A DNA stretch of 64,000 nucleotides from Phyllobacteriaceae bacterium. Lineage in GTDB: Bacteria > Pseudomonadota > Alphaproteobacteria > Rhizobiales > Rhizobiaceae. Below the pieces are notes generated by a model. It had not been told where the DNA came from, made no database searches, and worked only from the letters and a program-made list of their open reading frames with translations. The stretch lies in NCBI GenBank assembly GCA_016711085.1, contig JADJTR010000002.1:310001-374000 (forward strand). Reading direction: 5' to 3'. Below are positions 62,145-64,000 of the stretch, piece after piece (within the stretch, counting starts at the first letter, position 1; every line of letters begins with the position of its first letter). A program made the position numbers and the translations under genes.

Positions 62145-63169
62145 GGCCCGCCTCCCAGCGCCGTCGTCGCGCCGCGAGGCGGGCGTTGCCGGCATCGGCG
62201 GCAAGGGCCCGCAGCACCGCCTCGACGCCTTCGCCGGTGGCGGCCGACATGACGAGCGGCGCGGTCCCGCAGGCGCGTTTCAGCGCAGCCAGGCGCTTCT
62301 TTCGCGTCTCGGCGTCGAGCAGATCGGCCTGCGACAGGACGACGATTTCCGGCTTGTCCTCCAGCCCGCCGCCATAGGCCTCGATTTCGCAGCGGACGGT
62401 CTTCCACGCCTTGGCGGGGCTGTCCTCCTGCGCCGAGACGAGATGGAGCAGCGCGCGGGTGCGCTCAACATGGCCGAGGAAGCGGTCGCCGATGCCGGCG
62501 CCCTCATGGGCGCCCTCGATCAGGCCGGGAATGTCGGCCAGGACGATCTCGCGCTGATCGATGCGGGCGACGCCGAGATTGGGATGCAACGTGGTGAAGG
62601 GATAATCGGCGATTTTCGGCTTGGCCGCTGTGGTCGCCGCCAGGAAGGTCGACTTGCCGGCGTTGGGCAGGCCGACAAGCCCTGCATCGGCGATCAGCTT
62701 CAGGCGCAGCCAGATCGTCTTTCCTCGCCCTGCAGGCCGGGATTGGCGCGCCGGGGGCCTGGTTGGTCGAGGTCTTGAAGTGCTGGTTGCCGAAGCCGCC
62801 ATTGCCGCCCTTGGCGATGAGGAAGCGCTTTCCGGCAGCCGTCAGGTCGCAGACAAGCGTCTCGTTGTCTTCCTCGTAGACCTGGGTTCCCGCCGGGACC
62901 TTGCAGCAGCACATCGGCACCCTTGCCGCCGGTGCGGTTTCGCCCCATGCCGTGGACGCCGGTCTGCGCCTTGAAATGCTGCTGGTAGCGGTAGTCGATC
63001 AGCGTGTTCAGCCCGTCGACCGCCTCGGCCCAGACGTCGCCGCCCTTGCCGCCGTCGCCGCCGTCCGGCCCGCCGAATTCGACGAACTTTCTCGCGCCGG
63101 AACGAGACGCGACCCGGCGCCGCCGTCGCCGGAGCGGATATAGACCTTGGCCTGGTCGAGGAATTTCAT
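62141..63169 (-). CDS. obgE: GTPase ObgE/CgtA (several frameshifts)
   Basis: This ribosome-associated GTPase of 50S maturation has an N-terminal Obg fold (MKFLDQAKVYIRSGDGGAGS; FVEFGGPDGGDGGKGGDVW; FLIAKGGNGGFGNQHFKTST). The G domain has GLPNAGKST, YPFTTLHPNLG, DIPGLIEGAHEGAGIG and the NKxD-equivalent region LSQADLLD. Frame breaks near 63104, 62905, 62745 and close to the end are needed. The stop overlaps the proB start. rplU and rpmA, which usually precede obgE, are not upstream within the window; a divergent gene begins 145 bp away. Confidence 0.88.
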
Positions 63170-63313
63170 GGCGGCGACATCAATCCGGGGAGTCGTGGCG
63201 GCCCTGCAGCCTTGCGTAGCCGCGATCGCCGGGGCCGGCTCTAACGCATGCGCAGGCGTCCGCGGCGAGCGGACTGTTCCCGCCTGCCTTCACCGAAGGA
63301 AACCGGGCACGCC

Positions 63314-64000
63314 ATGAAATGCGTCACCTACAACGTCCAGTACGGCATCGGCCTCGACGGCCGCTATGACATCGCGCGCATCGCCGACGCGCGTTCGCCG
63401 GGGCCGACGTGATCTGCCTGCAGGAGGTGACGCGCGCCTGTCCGTGGAACGGCGGCGTCGACATGGTCGCCGGCATCGAGGCGGCGTTCGGCGACCGGCA
63501 TTGCGCCTTTCACGCGCCGGTCGACATCGAGTTCGGATCGGCTTTCGAAAACGGCCGCATGGTTTCGCGGCGTTTCCAGTTCGGCAACATGGTGATTTCG
63601 CGCTGGCCGCTGATCGCGCTGCGCGGCCATCTGCTGCCGCGACGCCAAAGAAACGAACGGCTCAATCTGCAGCGCGGCGCGCTGGAGGCGCTGATCGCCA
63701 CGCCGGCCGGACTGATGCGATTCTATTCGGTCCATCTCGACCATGTCGACCCGGCCGAGCGGCATGGACCAGATCCGCGGCGCTGGAGAGATCGCGCTCG
63801 GCCGATGAAAAGAGCGGCGGGCGCTTTCGGGCCGACCGAGGTCGGTTTTCCGGATCGCCGCCGACCCGGGCGATTTCCTGCTGATGGCGGGCGATTTCCA
63901 TTCGGCGCCATGGCCGGAACACGACGCCGTGCTGCATGACAGCGGCGAACTCGTCGACGTCTCGGCCGCCGATCCCGGCTGGAGCTGGACCGACCCCGAC
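63314..64000 (+). CDS. Endonuclease/exonuclease/phosphatase family protein (partial, frameshifted)
   Basis: The N-terminus MKCVTYNVQYGIGLDGRYDI with VICLQEVTRACPW shows the EEP-fold Asn and Glu metal-site motifs. RFYSVHLDHVDPAERH and FLLMAGDFHSAPWPEHDAVL (catalytic GDFN-like with His in place of Asn) follow. Segments lie in different frames, with breaks near 63390, 63770 and 63855. The gene runs past the window end (last readable WSWTDPD). It is predicted to cleave phosphodiesters; the substrate is unknown. It is divergent from obgE. Confidence 0.75.

Noticed and set aside
61039..62802. Apparent Obg-ProB fusion of 587 aa
   Set aside because: A GGGAGG-GTG start for proB overlaps the obgE stop; frameshifts joined the two frames.

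Overview
The window is GC-rich DNA with the gene content and order of an alphaproteobacterium of the order Hyphomicrobiales (Rhizobiales). Diagnostic blocks are ffh, chorismate mutase, rpsP; heparinase, rsmB, htpX, DUF1674 beside purH; leuS, lptE; a stand-alone F1 ATP synthase operon atpHAGDC; and rppH, polysaccharide deacetylase, ctpA, envC, rlmH, rsfS, nadD, proA, proB, obgE. The genus cannot be fixed from what is visible. No tRNA, rRNA, CRISPR array, insertion sequence or phage gene was recognised.

Layout. 1-2.3 kb: two hypothetical genes, one possibly P47/TULIP-like. 2.6-5.3 kb: translation and secretion housekeeping genes. 5.3-12.1 kb: aldo/keto reductase, secreted Cys/Trp-tailed protein, potassium channel, BipA, CAT-like acetyltransferase, MscS channel and AhpD-like protein. 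12.2-18.3 kb: large NAD-glutamate dehydrogenase and a UMF1 permease. 18.4-24.4 kb: purH, heparinase, rsmB, htpX, DUF1674. 24.4-30.8 kb: secreted nuclease, TadG-like VWA protein, a NapC plus diheme cytochrome pair behind a probable FNR/FixK box, acs, and an M15-like peptidase. 30.8-41.4 kb: a repeat-riddled hypothetical gene, ACT regulator, yggS, leuS, lptE, transaldolase, priA and small exported or membrane proteins. 41.6-46.7 kb: atpHAGDC. 46.7-52.2 kb: the accessory part, with a membrane-anchored prokaryotic YEATS protein, a TMEM43 protein, a DUF188 protein, glutathione-dependent formaldehyde dehydrogenase, a truncated TIR-like gene and an unknown partner. 52.2-63.2 kb: the conserved rppH-to-obgE block. 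The window ends inside an endonuclease/exonuclease/phosphatase-family gene.

Functional picture. Most genes are core functions: SRP targeting, ribosome biogenesis, ATP synthesis, purine and proline synthesis, peptidoglycan and LPS handling. The NapC/cytochrome operon suggests low-oxygen electron transfer. The most unusual part is 47-52 kb, where domains linked to prokaryotic conflict and signalling systems (pYEATS, TIR-like) sit in AT-richer DNA among palindromic repeats.

Quality caveat. At least a dozen conserved genes carry single-base frameshifts, several at homopolymers, and G-tracts up to 19 nt lie in three intergenic regions. Frameshift density rises towards 60-64 kb. Most broken genes here are probably sequencing or assembly errors, so I annotate them as full genes and state where the frame breaks.
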